A stretch of 64,000 nucleotides of DNA from an uncultured Coriobacteriaceae bacterium (lineage in GTDB: Bacteria; Actinomycetota; Coriobacteriia; Coriobacteriales; Eggerthellaceae), in NCBI GenBank assembly GCA_949294735.1, contig CASFII010000002.1:62001-126000 (forward strand). Direction: 5' to 3'. The notes beneath the pieces were generated by a model that ran no database searches, was not told where the DNA came from, and worked only from the letters and a program-made list of their open reading frames with translations. Made by a program: the position numbers and the translations under genes. Shown one piece after another: positions 39,454 through 48,834 of this stretch (the stretch's first letter is position 1; every line of letters begins with the position of its first letter).

Positions 39454-41162
39454 TTACGATAGAGACAAACACCTTATCACAAAAGCCGGCAGGAGCACCC
39501 TTTAGCGTAGAGCAATGCCAATTTGTTCCTGGCTCACAAATTGACGTTGCGATGCTTGATTTGGACAGCGACAAAATATTCAACTGGCCCATGGTTTATA
39601 TCCTCGCAAACGACAAGGAGGCTTATGTTGGTCAGACAACCAGTGTTGCTACCCGAATAACCCAGCATGGCGCCAATGAAGAAAAACAAGATTTCAACAC
39701 AGTAAACATAATTTACAACGAGGAATTCAATACCTCAGTCATCACAGATTACGAACATCGTCTAATTGGGTTGATGCATGCTGATGGTCGCTATCGCCTA
39801 ACAAACAAAAACGATGGTATGACAGACACGAACTACTTTTCTAAAGCTGAATATGCTCAGATGTTTGAAAGCCTTTGGGATGTTCTTCGTTCTTTGGAAC
39901 TTGCCGACAATTCAATTGCAGACCTTGAAGAATCAGAGGTCTTTAAATATTCGCCCTATAAAGGATTAACGGTAGACCAGAAGATGGCTCTCGACAAAAT
40001 CCTCGAATCAATTCGACTTGGAATTGATAACGCCAAACCAATTGTAGTTGAAGGAATGCCTGGAACTGGTAAGACGGTTTTGGCCATTTACCTATTAAAG
40101 ATGCTTAAAGATAACCCTTTGTATGAAAACATGAACATTAAAATTCTAGAACCAGTTACCTCGTTAAGAGAGACTCTCAAAACGTCACTCAAAAACGTAA
40201 GCGGTCTCTCACCTGAAGATATTATTGCGCCTACAGATATTATTAAGCCTGAGATGGGTTATTCACCAGAAAAGACAAAAAGCTTTGACATCATTTTAGT
40301 TGACGAAGCTCATAAATTAAAACGTCGTGTAAATCTGGGAACCCAATTCGGAAATTATGACAAAGTATCCGAAAAATTGGGTCTCTCAAAAGACAACAGC
40401 CAAATGGACTGGATAATCGCGCAGACAAAACTGCCAGTATTTTTCTACGACCCTTTACAAAGCATAGGCCCTTCTTGTCTCGGAATAAGCGCTATGCGTT
40501 CCGCCTTGGGCGATTCGTTAGACAATCCCATTGAGCTTTCTAGTCAAATGCGTGTTGAGGGCGGAAAAGCTTACTTGAAATATATTCAAGCAATATTAGA
40601 CGCCAAGAATCCAGAATTTGAAATTTTTGAAAAATACGACCTGATATTGCATGACAGTTTTACTGACTTTGTTTCAAGCTTCGAAAAGGACTACGCCCAA
40701 CACAACCTAACGCGCATGATTGCTGGATATGCTTGGAAGTGGAAATCAAATCCAAAGAAATGCAAAGACCCAGATGTCAGAGATATTCTTATCGATGAAA
40801 TTGGTCTGAAATGGAACCACACGTATGATAACTGGGTTGTAAAAGGTTCAAACAATCCTGAAATCGCTCACGAAGTTGGATGTATTCACTCTATACAAGG
40901 GTATGATTTGAGTTATGCCTATGTAATCATTGGTGATGATCTTGTATTCGATCCCGATACAGAACAACTTTATGCAGATAAAGATAATTATTATGATCGC
41001 AACGGCTTTGCAACAGCAAGTCAAGAAGAACTCGACCAATACATTAAGAATATCTATTACGTCCTTTTGACGCGAGGCATCAAAGGCACACATATCTATG
41101 CAGTCAACCCCCAAATGAGACAGTACCTGTCTAAATTCTTTTTAACTGACAAAAAATCATAA
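39450..41162 (+). CDS. GIY-YIG nuclease fused to a DUF2075 (SF1-like) helicase/ATPase
   Basis: 570 residues. An N-terminal GIY-YIG-like domain (about 45-125) has VYI (49-51), YVGQT (59-63), a possible catalytic Arg69 and Glu102. The C-terminal DUF2075/Schlafen-like ATPase has Walker A GMPGTGKT (202-209), Walker B ILVDEAHKL (DEAH at 285-288), a later arm SSQMRVEGG, and the C-terminal motifs IHSIQGYDLSYAYVIIG and YYVLLTRGIKGTHIY. It overlaps the MazG-like gene by four bases. A DNA-cleaving, ATP-driven effector is inferred; substrate and trigger are unknown. An anti-phage or DNA-repair function is the main hypothesis. Confidence 0.85.
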   Translation: MITIETNTLSQKPAGAPFSVEQCQFVPGSQIDVAMLDLDSDKIFNWPMVYILANDKEAYVGQTTSVATRITQHGANEEKQDFNTVNIIYNEEFNTSVITDYEHRLIGLMHADGRYRLTNKNDGMTDTNYFSKAEYAQMFESLWDVLRSLELADNSIADLEESEVFKYSPYKGLTVDQKMALDKILESIRLGIDNAKPIVVEGMPGTGKTVLAIYLLKMLKDNPLYENMNIKILEPVTSLRETLKTSLKNVSGLSPEDIIAPTDIIKPEMGYSPEKTKSFDIILVDEAHKLKRRVNLGTQFGNYDKVSEKLGLSKDNSQMDWIIAQTKLPVFFYDPLQSIGPSCLGISAMRSALGDSLDNPIELSSQMRVEGGKAYLKYIQAILDAKNPEFEIFEKYDLILHDSFTDFVSSFEKDYAQHNLTRMIAGYAWKWKSNPKKCKDPDVRDILIDEIGLKWNHTYDNWVVKGSNNPEIAHEVGCIHSIQGYDLSYAYVIIGDDLVFDPDTEQLYADKDNYYDRNGFATASQEELDQYIKNIYYVLLTRGIKGTHIYAVNPQMRQYLSKFFLTDKKS

Positions 41163-41187
41163 TCGGCTAATAACCCCTCAGGAGCAC

Positions 41188-41850
41188 ATGTTGTACTTTC
41201 AATACGGAGAAGAAGAAATTGCCTACTTGAAAGCCAAGGATAAGGTCTTGGCTGAGGTTATTGATACGGTGGGTTACGTCAAGCGCGAAGCGGATCCTGA
41301 TTTATTCTCTTCGGTTGTTCATCACATTGTGGGTCAGCAAATTTCTACCAAAGCTCAGGCAACTATCTGGGCGCGTATTCGTGACGGTTTCGACAACCTG
41401 GATGCCGAGAGTATAGTAGCTACCGATGCCGCCACTCTTCAATCGTATGGAATCAGCTTTCGCAAAGTGGAATATATCCAAGATTTTGCTCATAAGGTGA
41501 CGCGTGGCGAATTTGACCTTGACGCAGTAGCGCATATGTCTGACGACGAAGCTATAGCAGCACTTAGTTCACTTAAGGGCGTGGGCACCTGGACGGCAGA
41601 GATGCTGCTCATCTTTTGCTTGCAGCGCCCCAATATCCTAAGTTTTGGTGACTTAGCTATTCAGCGCGGGCTTCGCATGGTATATCACCACCGCAGAATT
41701 ACGCCGCAACTTTTCGCAAAATACAAACGACGTTTTAGCCCCTACGGCAGTGTGGCAAGTTTGTATTTGTGGGAAGTTTCGGGCGGTGCTGTTCCTGGAA
41801 TGAGATACTACGCACCCAAGAACCCTTCGAAATCAAGCAAGCGCAAGTAA
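41188..41850 (+). CDS. DNA-3-methyladenine glycosylase II-like (HhH-GPD)
   Basis: A 220-residue base-excision glycosylase. The helix-hairpin-helix is LSSLKGVGTWTAEMLLIF and the GPD aspartate is in LSFGDLAIQRGL; IVGQQISTKAQ is the typical early helix. It lacks the N-terminal beta domain of E. coli AlkA and is a compact form. AGGAG precedes the ATG at 41188. It lies 25 bases after the helicase gene on the same strand, so it may be transcribed with the cassette. Confidence 0.9.
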   Translation: MLYFQYGEEEIAYLKAKDKVLAEVIDTVGYVKREADPDLFSSVVHHIVGQQISTKAQATIWARIRDGFDNLDAESIVATDAATLQSYGISFRKVEYIQDFAHKVTRGEFDLDAVAHMSDDEAIAALSSLKGVGTWTAEMLLIFCLQRPNILSFGDLAIQRGLRMVYHHRRITPQLFAKYKRRFSPYGSVASLYLWEVSGGAVPGMRYYAPKNPSKSSKRK

Positions 41851-41933
41851 ATATAGCGCACGGCGCGCCGCAATGTTCCACTACGACGGTGTGCAGCAAG
41901 TCGTTTGTTTTACCGTTTTCGCTACTGTTTGCC

Positions 41934-42857
41934 CTAGTAATTAACGCGCCAGAACACTAAACCCTGAGCAGGAGCATTTTCGCCCGCCGCAGAACGGTCT
42001 TTTGCTTCTAGCACCTGCTGTACCCATTCGGGAGATCTTCTGCCCCTCCCTACAGCCACCAGTGTGCCCACTATAGTGCGTACCATAGAATGCAGAAACG
42101 CATTGCCCACCACTTTAATAACCAGCAAATGTTCCCCAAACACTTCCTGAGTGCTAAAGGAAATTTCCATCACATTTCGGTGCGTTGGTTTTCCCACCGC
42201 AGACACCGCCATGCAAAAGCTTTTGAAGTCGTGCTCACCTATCAGATACTGAGCACCTGCCTGCATGGCTTCCACATCTAGGCCGCCGGGCACGTGCCAA
42301 GCAAAATCTTTCGTAAAAATAGGGGCGGTATCATCTATGCAGAGGTGGTAGTGGTATTCGCGGCTTTGCGCATCAAAGCGTGCAGAAAAACCTGCAGGCT
42401 TTTCTTCTAGTCCACGAATAGAGATGCTCTCATGCGTAAGTGCCTGCAAAGAGCGCTGCAGACTTTGTAGAGTGCGCCCCCTCAGTTCGCTTTCCGCAAC
42501 GTCAAAACTAATAACCTGACCAAGTGCGTGCACGCCTGCATCAGTTCTGCCCGCGCAGGTAGTAAGCACTTCACGGCGAAACAAAAGCTCTAGTGCATGT
42601 TCTAGTTCGCCCTGAACAGTAAGTTGCCCTGGTTGGCGCGCAAACCCTGCAAAAGGAGCTCCGTTGTAGGCCACCGTTGCGGCAAACGTAAGTTGAGAAG
42701 GTTCCGTGCCAAAAGACACGTCCCCCTGGGTTGGGGTTCCTTGGGTATGCGTATCTACTTCTTCCACGAAAAAACGCGCCCCGCGTCCGCACATAAAATC
42801 AGGGTAGCGACAATGGTTTTCGCACAAAGGACAATACCCTTCAGCATGGTCTGCCAT
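41934..42857 (-). CDS. truA: tRNA pseudouridine synthase A with a Cys-rich N-terminal extension
   Basis: Makes pseudouridine at tRNA positions 38-40. The catalytic core begins at about residue 56 (TFAATVAYNGAPFAGFARQ), with the catalytic Asp in CAGRTDAGVHALGQ, SARFDAQSREYHY, and GNAFLHSMVRTIVGTL near the end. Total 307 residues; the family has about 245-265. The first 55 residues are unusual: a cysteine cluster (CPLCENHC ... CGRG) followed by a linker whose DNA (42709-42738) is a copy of the REP-like repeat found elsewhere in this window. A later GTG start inside that repeat (42719) is possible. It follows dnaE by 19 bases. Confidence 0.92.
   Translation of the reverse strand: MADHAEGYCPLCENHCRYPDFMCGRGARFFVEEVDTHTQGTPTQGDVSFGTEPSQLTFAATVAYNGAPFAGFARQPGQLTVQGELEHALELLFRREVLTTCAGRTDAGVHALGQVISFDVAESELRGRTLQSLQRSLQALTHESISIRGLEEKPAGFSARFDAQSREYHYHLCIDDTAPIFTKDFAWHVPGGLDVEAMQAGAQYLIGEHDFKSFCMAVSAVGKPTHRNVMEISFSTQEVFGEHLLVIKVVGNAFLHSMVRTIVGTLVAVGRGRRSPEWVQQVLEAKDRSAAGENAPAQGLVFWRVNY
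42709..42738 (-). repeat. REP-like motif inside the truA reading frame
   Basis: The coding strand reads AACCCAGGGGGACGTGTCTTTTGG, close to the intergenic motif at 11536, 47390 and 55713. It is read in frame and encodes TQGDVSFG between the Cys-rich segment and the TruA core. Confidence 0.75.
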
Positions 42858-42876
42858 TATCGCTCCCCTTCGTTCC

Positions 42877-45800
42877 TTAAGCTGTTAAAACGCCATAGCC
42901 AAACAGGTCTTGAATTTCTGAGCGCAAAAGAGCTGAATGTGAATCCACCATCAGCGGCAACGTCGCACGGAAGCGACGTCCATCAGACTGTTGAATCAAA
43001 AGCGTTACCGCATCGCGCCCGGGATAAGCTTGCAAGATGCGCGTCAAGCGCATGGACTTTGACTGATCGAAGTCAGCTGAGCGCAAACTAATTTCCAGCT
43101 GCGATGGGCCTTCGTCTTCTTCAGTAAGTTCAATCGTCTGCGCCTCAAACACCATAATCTGGTTGCCGCGGTCAGAATGTTCAAACTTACCCTTAATACG
43201 CACGATGGCATCTTCATGAATTGCTTCGGCGCATTCGTCGTACTTAAAGCAAATGCACTCTACATGCCCCGTGGTGTCTTCCAGCGTGAAGTTAGCCATA
43301 CGCGTACCGCGCTTGGTAAGCTTCGTGGCAACATTTGAAATCATGCCCACAAACACACCGTTTTTGATGTCTTTGTTAGATTCCGCTAGATCACCCAGCT
43401 GATATTTCGTCATGTGTGAAATAGCGTTTTCATACGGACGCAACGGATGGTCTGAAACGTAAATCTTCATGATTTCTTTTTCGAAAGCCAACTTCGTACG
43501 CTTATCCCATTCCACACCATCGGGAGCCGGAACTTCCTCTTCGAAGCCTGAGCCCTCGTCTTCAGCAAACATATCAAACATGCTTACCTGACCAGCGTCG
43601 CGGTCTTTCTGACGTTTAGAAGCACTTTCCAAAAGCGGCGTTTCTTCAATGAAATACATAAGCTGTTTGCGTGTGTATCCCGTCGAATCAAAGGCACCAC
43701 CTTTGATGAGAGCTTCAAGCGTCTTGCGGTTATAGCACTTGGCGTCCAAGCGGTTTACAAAGTTGTGCAAGCTGGTGTACGGACCGTTCTTGGTGCGCTC
43801 CTCAATGATGGCATCGGCTACATTTTTGCCCACACCACGCACGCCTACCAAGCCGAAACGAATGCCTTCGTCAACGGGCGTAAATTCGGCGTTTGAAGAG
43901 TTAATATCTGGTGGCAGCACGGGCGTACCGTTGTGGTTGGCGCTGGCAATATAGCGAATCAAGCGGTCGGTATTGCCCATGTAACTTGAAAGCACTGCAG
44001 CCATGTAGTCGTTAGGGTAATGCGCCTTCAAATACGCGGTGCGCATAACCAAAATGGCATAGGCAGCAGAATGCGATTTGTTAAACGCATACTTTGCAAA
44101 CTTTTCAGCATCGTTCCAAATCTGCTTAGCAATATCCAGCGAAAAGCTGTTCTCGACCGCACCCGTATTCCAGTCTTCTTGCAGCTGACGCATTACGTCA
44201 ATCTTTTTTTTGCCCATAGCCTTACGCAGCTTGTCTGCCTTACCCGCAGAAAAGCCGCTCATGGCCATAGAAATCTGCATGATTTGTTCCTGGTACACCA
44301 TGGTGCCATAGGTTTCTTCCAGAATAGGACGAAGCCGTTCGTCGTAGTAATGCACTGCCGTTTTACCACTGGCCACTTTAACGTAGTCGTCAACCATGCC
44401 AGATTCCAGAGGACCAGGACGGTTCAGTGCAATGGAAGCAACGATGTCAGAGAAACGCTTTGGAGGGAGGCGCGAAAACAGCCCCACATACAGCGCGCTT
44501 TCCACCTGGAAAAGCCCGTCCATATTACCCGAGCGCATGAGGGCAAATGCGCCTTCGTCGTCAATCGGAATTTCTTCCGGAACAATTTCAATTCCCAAGC
44601 GTTCTTTAATGTTGCGGCAACAACGTGAAAGCACGCCCAAGGTACGCAAACCCAAGAAGTCCATCTTTAGAAGACCCAGATCAGGCGTATAGTGACCGTC
44701 ATATTGGGTGATAACGCCGCCACCTTTGGTGTCGCGCTTTACTGGCACATGGTCATCCATGGGATCACGACAAATAATGATGGCACAGGCATGCACGCCT
44801 TCGCCACGAATGTGACCTTCAATGGATTTGGCCGCATCAATAATCTGATGGACGTCTTCCTCTTCTTGATATGCCTTTGCCAAGTCAGGGTTGGTGTCCA
44901 ACGCCTTGTCGATGGTGATGCCTAGTTCATCACCAATAAGCTTACAAATGCGGTCACCCGTGTTGTACGGATAGTCCAACACACGCGCTGCGTCACGCAC
45001 GGCGTTTTTAGCCTGCAGTTTGCCGAAGGTAATAACGCCCGTTACATGGTCATCGCCATACACCTGGCGAATGTGTTCAATAACTTCCTGTCTACGTTCA
45101 TCTTCGAAGTCAACGTCGATATCAGGCATTTCCACGCGTTCGGGCGATAAGAAGCGTTCAAACAGAAGGCCGTTTGAAAGCGGTTCCAAGTCGGTAATGC
45201 GCATAGCGTAGGCAACGATTGAACCTGCCGCAGAACCACGACCTGGCCCTACACCAATGCCCTGGCTACGCGCCCAGGCGATGTATTCCTGAACAATTAA
45301 GAAATAGGCTGGAAAGCCTTGCTGGATAATGACGCTCATTTCATAGTCTGCGCGTTCTTGAGCTTCTTTAGGAACGGGCGTACCATAACGTTCTTCTAGA
45401 CCCTTTTGAACCTGCTTACGGAAATAGCTTTCTTCCGTTTCCCCTTCAGGCAAAGGAAAGCGCGGCAAAATGGAGTCGCGCTCCAGAACTACGTTTACCT
45501 TGTTGGCCAGTTCCACCGTGTTGTCGCACGCCTCGGGGAAATCCTTTAAGGCTTCACGCATTTCCTCTTCGGTCTTCATATAGAACTGGTCGTTTTCGAA
45601 ACGCATCCTGTTCGTTTCGTTGATAACCGAGCCCGTACCAATACACAGCATAATGTCCTGCGCACGAGCGTCTTCTTGCGTGAGATAGTGGAAGTCGTTA
45701 GTTGCAATAGTTTTCAGACCTGCACGACGTGCTACTTCCGTCAGTTGGAAGTTCAGTTCGGTCTGCGTATAGCCACCATCGGTACGCAACCCCTGATTTT

Positions 45801-46335
45801 GAAGCTCAATATAGAAGTCACCTTCATCAAAACAACTTGCAAGCTTTTCCGCCCAAGCCACCGCGTCATCCATGCGACGCTCATCCAAGAGCTTAGGAAC
45901 AATACCTGCAATACAGGCAGAAGAACCAATGATGCCATGTCCGTATTTTTGCAACTGCGAAAACGTTGTACGCGGCTTATAGTAGAAGTTGTCCACATGA
46001 GACTGAGAAACCAGTTTTACCAGGTTGTGATAGCCCTCATTCGTCTTCGCCAAAAGCAACAAATGGTAGAGCTTCGGTTTAACGTCTTTGCGCAGTTCTT
46101 CGTCGGTAGTGAAATAGACTTCACACCCATAAATAGGCTTTACTTCCTTGCCTGTTTTTGCCTTCACCTTGTCACATGCCGCGCAAAGTTCTGGCACCCC
46201 AGACATGACGCCATGGTCGGTTAGCGCAATAGCCGGCATATCAAGCTCGGCTGCGCGCATAACCATATCTTCAATATGGGTTGCTCCGTCTAGCAGGGAA
46301 TATTCACTGTGGTTGTGTAAATGTACGAATGCCAT
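42877..46335 (-). CDS. dnaE: DNA polymerase III alpha subunit (DnaE)
   Basis: Replicative or repair polymerase, 1152 residues from ATG 46335; upstream in-frame codons reach into the region divergent from the metal exporter. The PHP domain opens FVHLHNHSEYSLLDG. The polymerase active site includes GPGRGSAAGSIVAY and PDIDVDFEDERR. MVYQEQIMQI, then the helix-hairpin-helix and an OB fold (GMISNVATKLTKRG), follow. The length and the complete PHP motifs fit the DnaE1 type. A stop 19 bases before truA makes them a likely pair. Confidence 0.95.
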   Translation of the reverse strand: MAFVHLHNHSEYSLLDGATHIEDMVMRAAELDMPAIALTDHGVMSGVPELCAACDKVKAKTGKEVKPIYGCEVYFTTDEELRKDVKPKLYHLLLLAKTNEGYHNLVKLVSQSHVDNFYYKPRTTFSQLQKYGHGIIGSSACIAGIVPKLLDERRMDDAVAWAEKLASCFDEGDFYIELQNQGLRTDGGYTQTELNFQLTEVARRAGLKTIATNDFHYLTQEDARAQDIMLCIGTGSVINETNRMRFENDQFYMKTEEEMREALKDFPEACDNTVELANKVNVVLERDSILPRFPLPEGETEESYFRKQVQKGLEERYGTPVPKEAQERADYEMSVIIQQGFPAYFLIVQEYIAWARSQGIGVGPGRGSAAGSIVAYAMRITDLEPLSNGLLFERFLSPERVEMPDIDVDFEDERRQEVIEHIRQVYGDDHVTGVITFGKLQAKNAVRDAARVLDYPYNTGDRICKLIGDELGITIDKALDTNPDLAKAYQEEEDVHQIIDAAKSIEGHIRGEGVHACAIIICRDPMDDHVPVKRDTKGGGVITQYDGHYTPDLGLLKMDFLGLRTLGVLSRCCRNIKERLGIEIVPEEIPIDDEGAFALMRSGNMDGLFQVESALYVGLFSRLPPKRFSDIVASIALNRPGPLESGMVDDYVKVASGKTAVHYYDERLRPILEETYGTMVYQEQIMQISMAMSGFSAGKADKLRKAMGKKKIDVMRQLQEDWNTGAVENSFSLDIAKQIWNDAEKFAKYAFNKSHSAAYAILVMRTAYLKAHYPNDYMAAVLSSYMGNTDRLIRYIASANHNGTPVLPPDINSSNAEFTPVDEGIRFGLVGVRGVGKNVADAIIEERTKNGPYTSLHNFVNRLDAKCYNRKTLEALIKGGAFDSTGYTRKQLMYFIEETPLLESASKRQKDRDAGQVSMFDMFAEDEGSGFEEEVPAPDGVEWDKRTKLAFEKEIMKIYVSDHPLRPYENAISHMTKYQLGDLAESNKDIKNGVFVGMISNVATKLTKRGTRMANFTLEDTTGHVECICFKYDECAEAIHEDAIVRIKGKFEHSDRGNQIMVFEAQTIELTEEDEGPSQLEISLRSADFDQSKSMRLTRILQAYPGRDAVTLLIQQSDGRRFRATLPLMVDSHSALLRSEIQDLFGYGVLTA

Positions 46336-46465
46336 ATCTTGTGCTCTCTTCCGTGTCTCATGCGCTTGCTTGTAGTTTTGTGGCAAATTCGCGCGCTTAA
46401 TATCGAGCGACATTCTATCAGGAAGCGAGGCTAAATGAAGCAGATTCAACATCTAAAATTGTGAT

Positions 46466-46494
46466 TTTTCACGAAATTGTAAACGTAGTAGAAT
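46466..46494 (+). promoter_or_regulatory. Promoter giving a probably leaderless transcript
   Basis: TTTTCA, a 17-base spacer and TAGAAT end six bases before the ATG of the metal exporter at 46501. Transcription would start at or next to the ATG, and no ribosome site fits before it. Confidence 0.55.
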
Positions 46495-46500
46495 AAGGGC

Positions 46501-47379
46501 ATGGATTCACAAAACGAACAAAAAATAGTCAAGAATCTCTCGGTGGTTGGAATTGGCGGAAACATCATTTTGACCACTTTTAAATTCTTTGCCGGCATCG
46601 TAGGCAACTCTACCGCCATGCTGAGCGACGCGGTTCATTCCCTCTCTGATGTGGTAGCCACCCTCATTGCCTATATTGGCGTTCGTATGTCGATGCGTGC
46701 AGAAGACAAAACGCACCCCTACGGTCATGAGCGTCTGGAATGCGTCGCTTCGCTGATGCTAGGCGTTATCTTGGTAGTTACTGGCTTCGCTATTGGCTGG
46801 ACGGGCATTGAAAAGATTTTAGCTGGCAACCACGAAAGCATTGGAGTTCCTGGCATGATTGCCTTGATTGCCGCCGTTGTTTCTATCGTGGTGAAAGAAG
46901 CAATGTATTGGTACACCCGCCACTATGCAAAAATCCTGAATTCAAGCGCCTTTATGGCTGACGCCTGGCACCATCGCTCAGACGCGCTTTCGTCTGTTGG
47001 CGCGTTATTAGGTATCGGCGCTGCCATGATGGGCTTCCCAGTTGCAGACCCTATTGCAAGTGTAATCATCTGCCTCTTTATTATGAAAGTGGCATATGAT
47101 GTCCTCAAAGATGCGCTCGACAAAATGGTCGACACGCCCTGCAGCGAAGAAACCGAACAGCTCATTGCTGAAACCATCACCTCTCAGGAAGGGGTAATCC
47201 ACCTAGACAGACTGCAGACGCGTCAGTTTGGTAACCGCATTTATGTTGATGCTGAAATTGCCGTTGATGGCGATATGCCTCTCCGCGAAGCACACACTAT
47301 TGCCCATCAGGCTCACGACAAGGTGGAAAAGAAATTCCCCAACGTCAAACACATCATGATTCACGTAAACCCTGCGTAA
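46501..47379 (+). CDS. Cation diffusion facilitator metal exporter
   Basis: A 292-residue inner-membrane metal/proton antiporter (CDF family; Zn, Mn, Fe or Co). It has six hydrophobic segments. The metal site in TM2 and TM5 appears as SDAVHSLSD and WHHRSDALSS (HxxxD pattern). GHERLECVASL is a typical loop, and the cytoplasmic C-terminal domain ends with FPNVKHIMIHVNP. The metal cannot be named from the sequence. The gene is divergent from dnaE and followed by a long REP-derived hairpin. Confidence 0.9.
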   Translation: MDSQNEQKIVKNLSVVGIGGNIILTTFKFFAGIVGNSTAMLSDAVHSLSDVVATLIAYIGVRMSMRAEDKTHPYGHERLECVASLMLGVILVVTGFAIGWTGIEKILAGNHESIGVPGMIALIAAVVSIVVKEAMYWYTRHYAKILNSSAFMADAWHHRSDALSSVGALLGIGAAMMGFPVADPIASVIICLFIMKVAYDVLKDALDKMVDTPCSEETEQLIAETITSQEGVIHLDRLQTRQFGNRIYVDAEIAVDGDMPLREAHTIAHQAHDKVEKKFPNVKHIMIHVNPA

Positions 47380-47380
47380 C

Positions 47381-47457
47381 AACCCAAGTAACCCAAGGGG
47401 ACGTGTCTTTTGGGTTAAAGACACGTCCCTGTTGAGTTCCTTAGGTTCCCTTGGGTT
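47381..47457. repeat. 77-base REP-derived hairpin after the metal exporter
   Basis: Inner perfect stem GGGACGTGTCTTT (47398-47410) and AAAGACACGTCCC (47417-47429) with loop TGGGTT. Outer arms extend it imperfectly: AACCCAAG (47381-47388) with CTTGGGTT (47450-47457). It is two reversed copies of the REP-like motif and lies two bases after the exporter stop, where it could act as a transcript end or stabiliser. Confidence 0.8.
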
Positions 47458-47530
47458 CTTTCTTAGATAACGCGCTATACTGTATCAGCACATAAAACAG
47501 CTTCGGCATATCCGAAAGAAAGGACTAAAC

Positions 47531-48820
47531 ATGCCAACGTACGCTGAATTAAACAAAGAAGAACTCACCACCCTTAAAGCACAGCTGGAAGAAGAGTACA
47601 CAGCCATTAAAGCTAAGGGCCTTTCCTTAAATATGGCACGCGGCAAACCTTCCGCAGCTCAACTGGAACTGAGCATGCCTATGCTTTCTTTGGTTTCTAC
47701 CACTGAAGACTGCAAAGCAGAAGACGGCACTGACTGCCGCAACTATGGCGTGTTAGATGGTCTACCCGAAGCAAAGCGTCTTATGGCAGCCATGATTGAC
47801 GATGAACCAGAAAACATCATTATTGGCGGAAATGCTTCTTTGAGTCTCATGTACGAAAGCGTCGCTCGCTGCTGGAACTTTGGCACGCTTGGTTCAACGC
47901 CTTGGTGCAAACTCGATCAGGTTAAATGGCTCTGCCCCGTTCCAGGGTATGACCGCCATTTTGGCATCACGGAAGCCTTCGGTATTGAAATGATTCCGGT
48001 ACCTATGACCGATGAAGGTCCTGATATGGACATGGTGGAAGAACTGGTTGCCAACGATGCCGCTATTAAGGGCATCTGGTGTGTACCAAAGTATTCCAAC
48101 CCTGGTGGTGTTACCTATTCAGACGAGGTAGTACGTCGCCTGGCTGCCATGAAGTGCGCTGCTGAAGACTTCCGCATTTTCTGGGATAACGCCTATTCTA
48201 TTCACCACCTGTATGACGAGCCCGAAAACCAAGACCAGCTCTTAGACATTGCCGTTGCATGCCGCGAAGCAGGCAACCCGAACCGTTATTACAAGTTCGC
48301 TTCTACGTCTAAGGTAACGCATCCGGGCGCTGGCATTTCTGCTCTGGCAGCAAGCCCCGAAAATCTTGCTGAAATCAAAAAGCGCATGGGTGTGGGCACC
48401 ATTGGTTATGACAAAGTAAACCAACTCCGTCACGTAAAATTCCTGCACGATGCAAAGGGTTTGGCTGAACATATGGCTCGCCACGCTGCTACTCTTCGTC
48501 CGAAGTTTGAGCTTGTTGACCAAAAGCTCGAAGAAGGCTTGAAGGAAGTAGGTGGTTGTTCTTGGAGCAAACCGCGTGGTGGCTACTTTGTGAGCTTTGA
48601 TGCCCCTGAAGGCACTGCCCAGCGTGCTGTTAGCTTGGCAAAAGAAGCTGGTGTGACCATGACGGGTGCTGGTGCAACCTGGCCGCTTAAGCATGATCCG
48701 CACAACTCCAACATTCGCATTGCTCCCACACTTCCGCCGCTGGAAGAACTGGATGCCGCACTGGAGGTATTTGTGTGCTGCGTCAAGCTGGCCTATGTAG
48801 AAAAACTGTTGGCTGAATAA
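47531..48820 (+). CDS. Class I aminotransferase (aspartate aminotransferase type Ic)
   Basis: PLP-dependent enzyme of 429 residues. It matches the Asp_aminotransf subgroup seen in actinobacteria: an N-terminal segment LSLNMARGKPSAAQLELS, NPGGVTYSDEVVRRLA, WDNAYSIHHL, and the PLP lysine in FASTSKVTHPGAG. The likely reaction is aspartate plus 2-oxoglutarate to oxaloacetate plus glutamate; the substrate is inferred from the subgroup. AAAGGA lies seven bases upstream. A strong terminator follows. Confidence 0.9.
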   Translation: MPTYAELNKEELTTLKAQLEEEYTAIKAKGLSLNMARGKPSAAQLELSMPMLSLVSTTEDCKAEDGTDCRNYGVLDGLPEAKRLMAAMIDDEPENIIIGGNASLSLMYESVARCWNFGTLGSTPWCKLDQVKWLCPVPGYDRHFGITEAFGIEMIPVPMTDEGPDMDMVEELVANDAAIKGIWCVPKYSNPGGVTYSDEVVRRLAAMKCAAEDFRIFWDNAYSIHHLYDEPENQDQLLDIAVACREAGNPNRYYKFASTSKVTHPGAGISALAASPENLAEIKKRMGVGTIGYDKVNQLRHVKFLHDAKGLAEHMARHAATLRPKFELVDQKLEEGLKEVGGCSWSKPRGGYFVSFDAPEGTAQRAVSLAKEAGVTMTGAGATWPLKHDPHNSNIRIAPTLPPLEELDAALEVFVCCVKLAYVEKLLAE

Positions 48821-48834
48821 TTGCGCACAATTTA

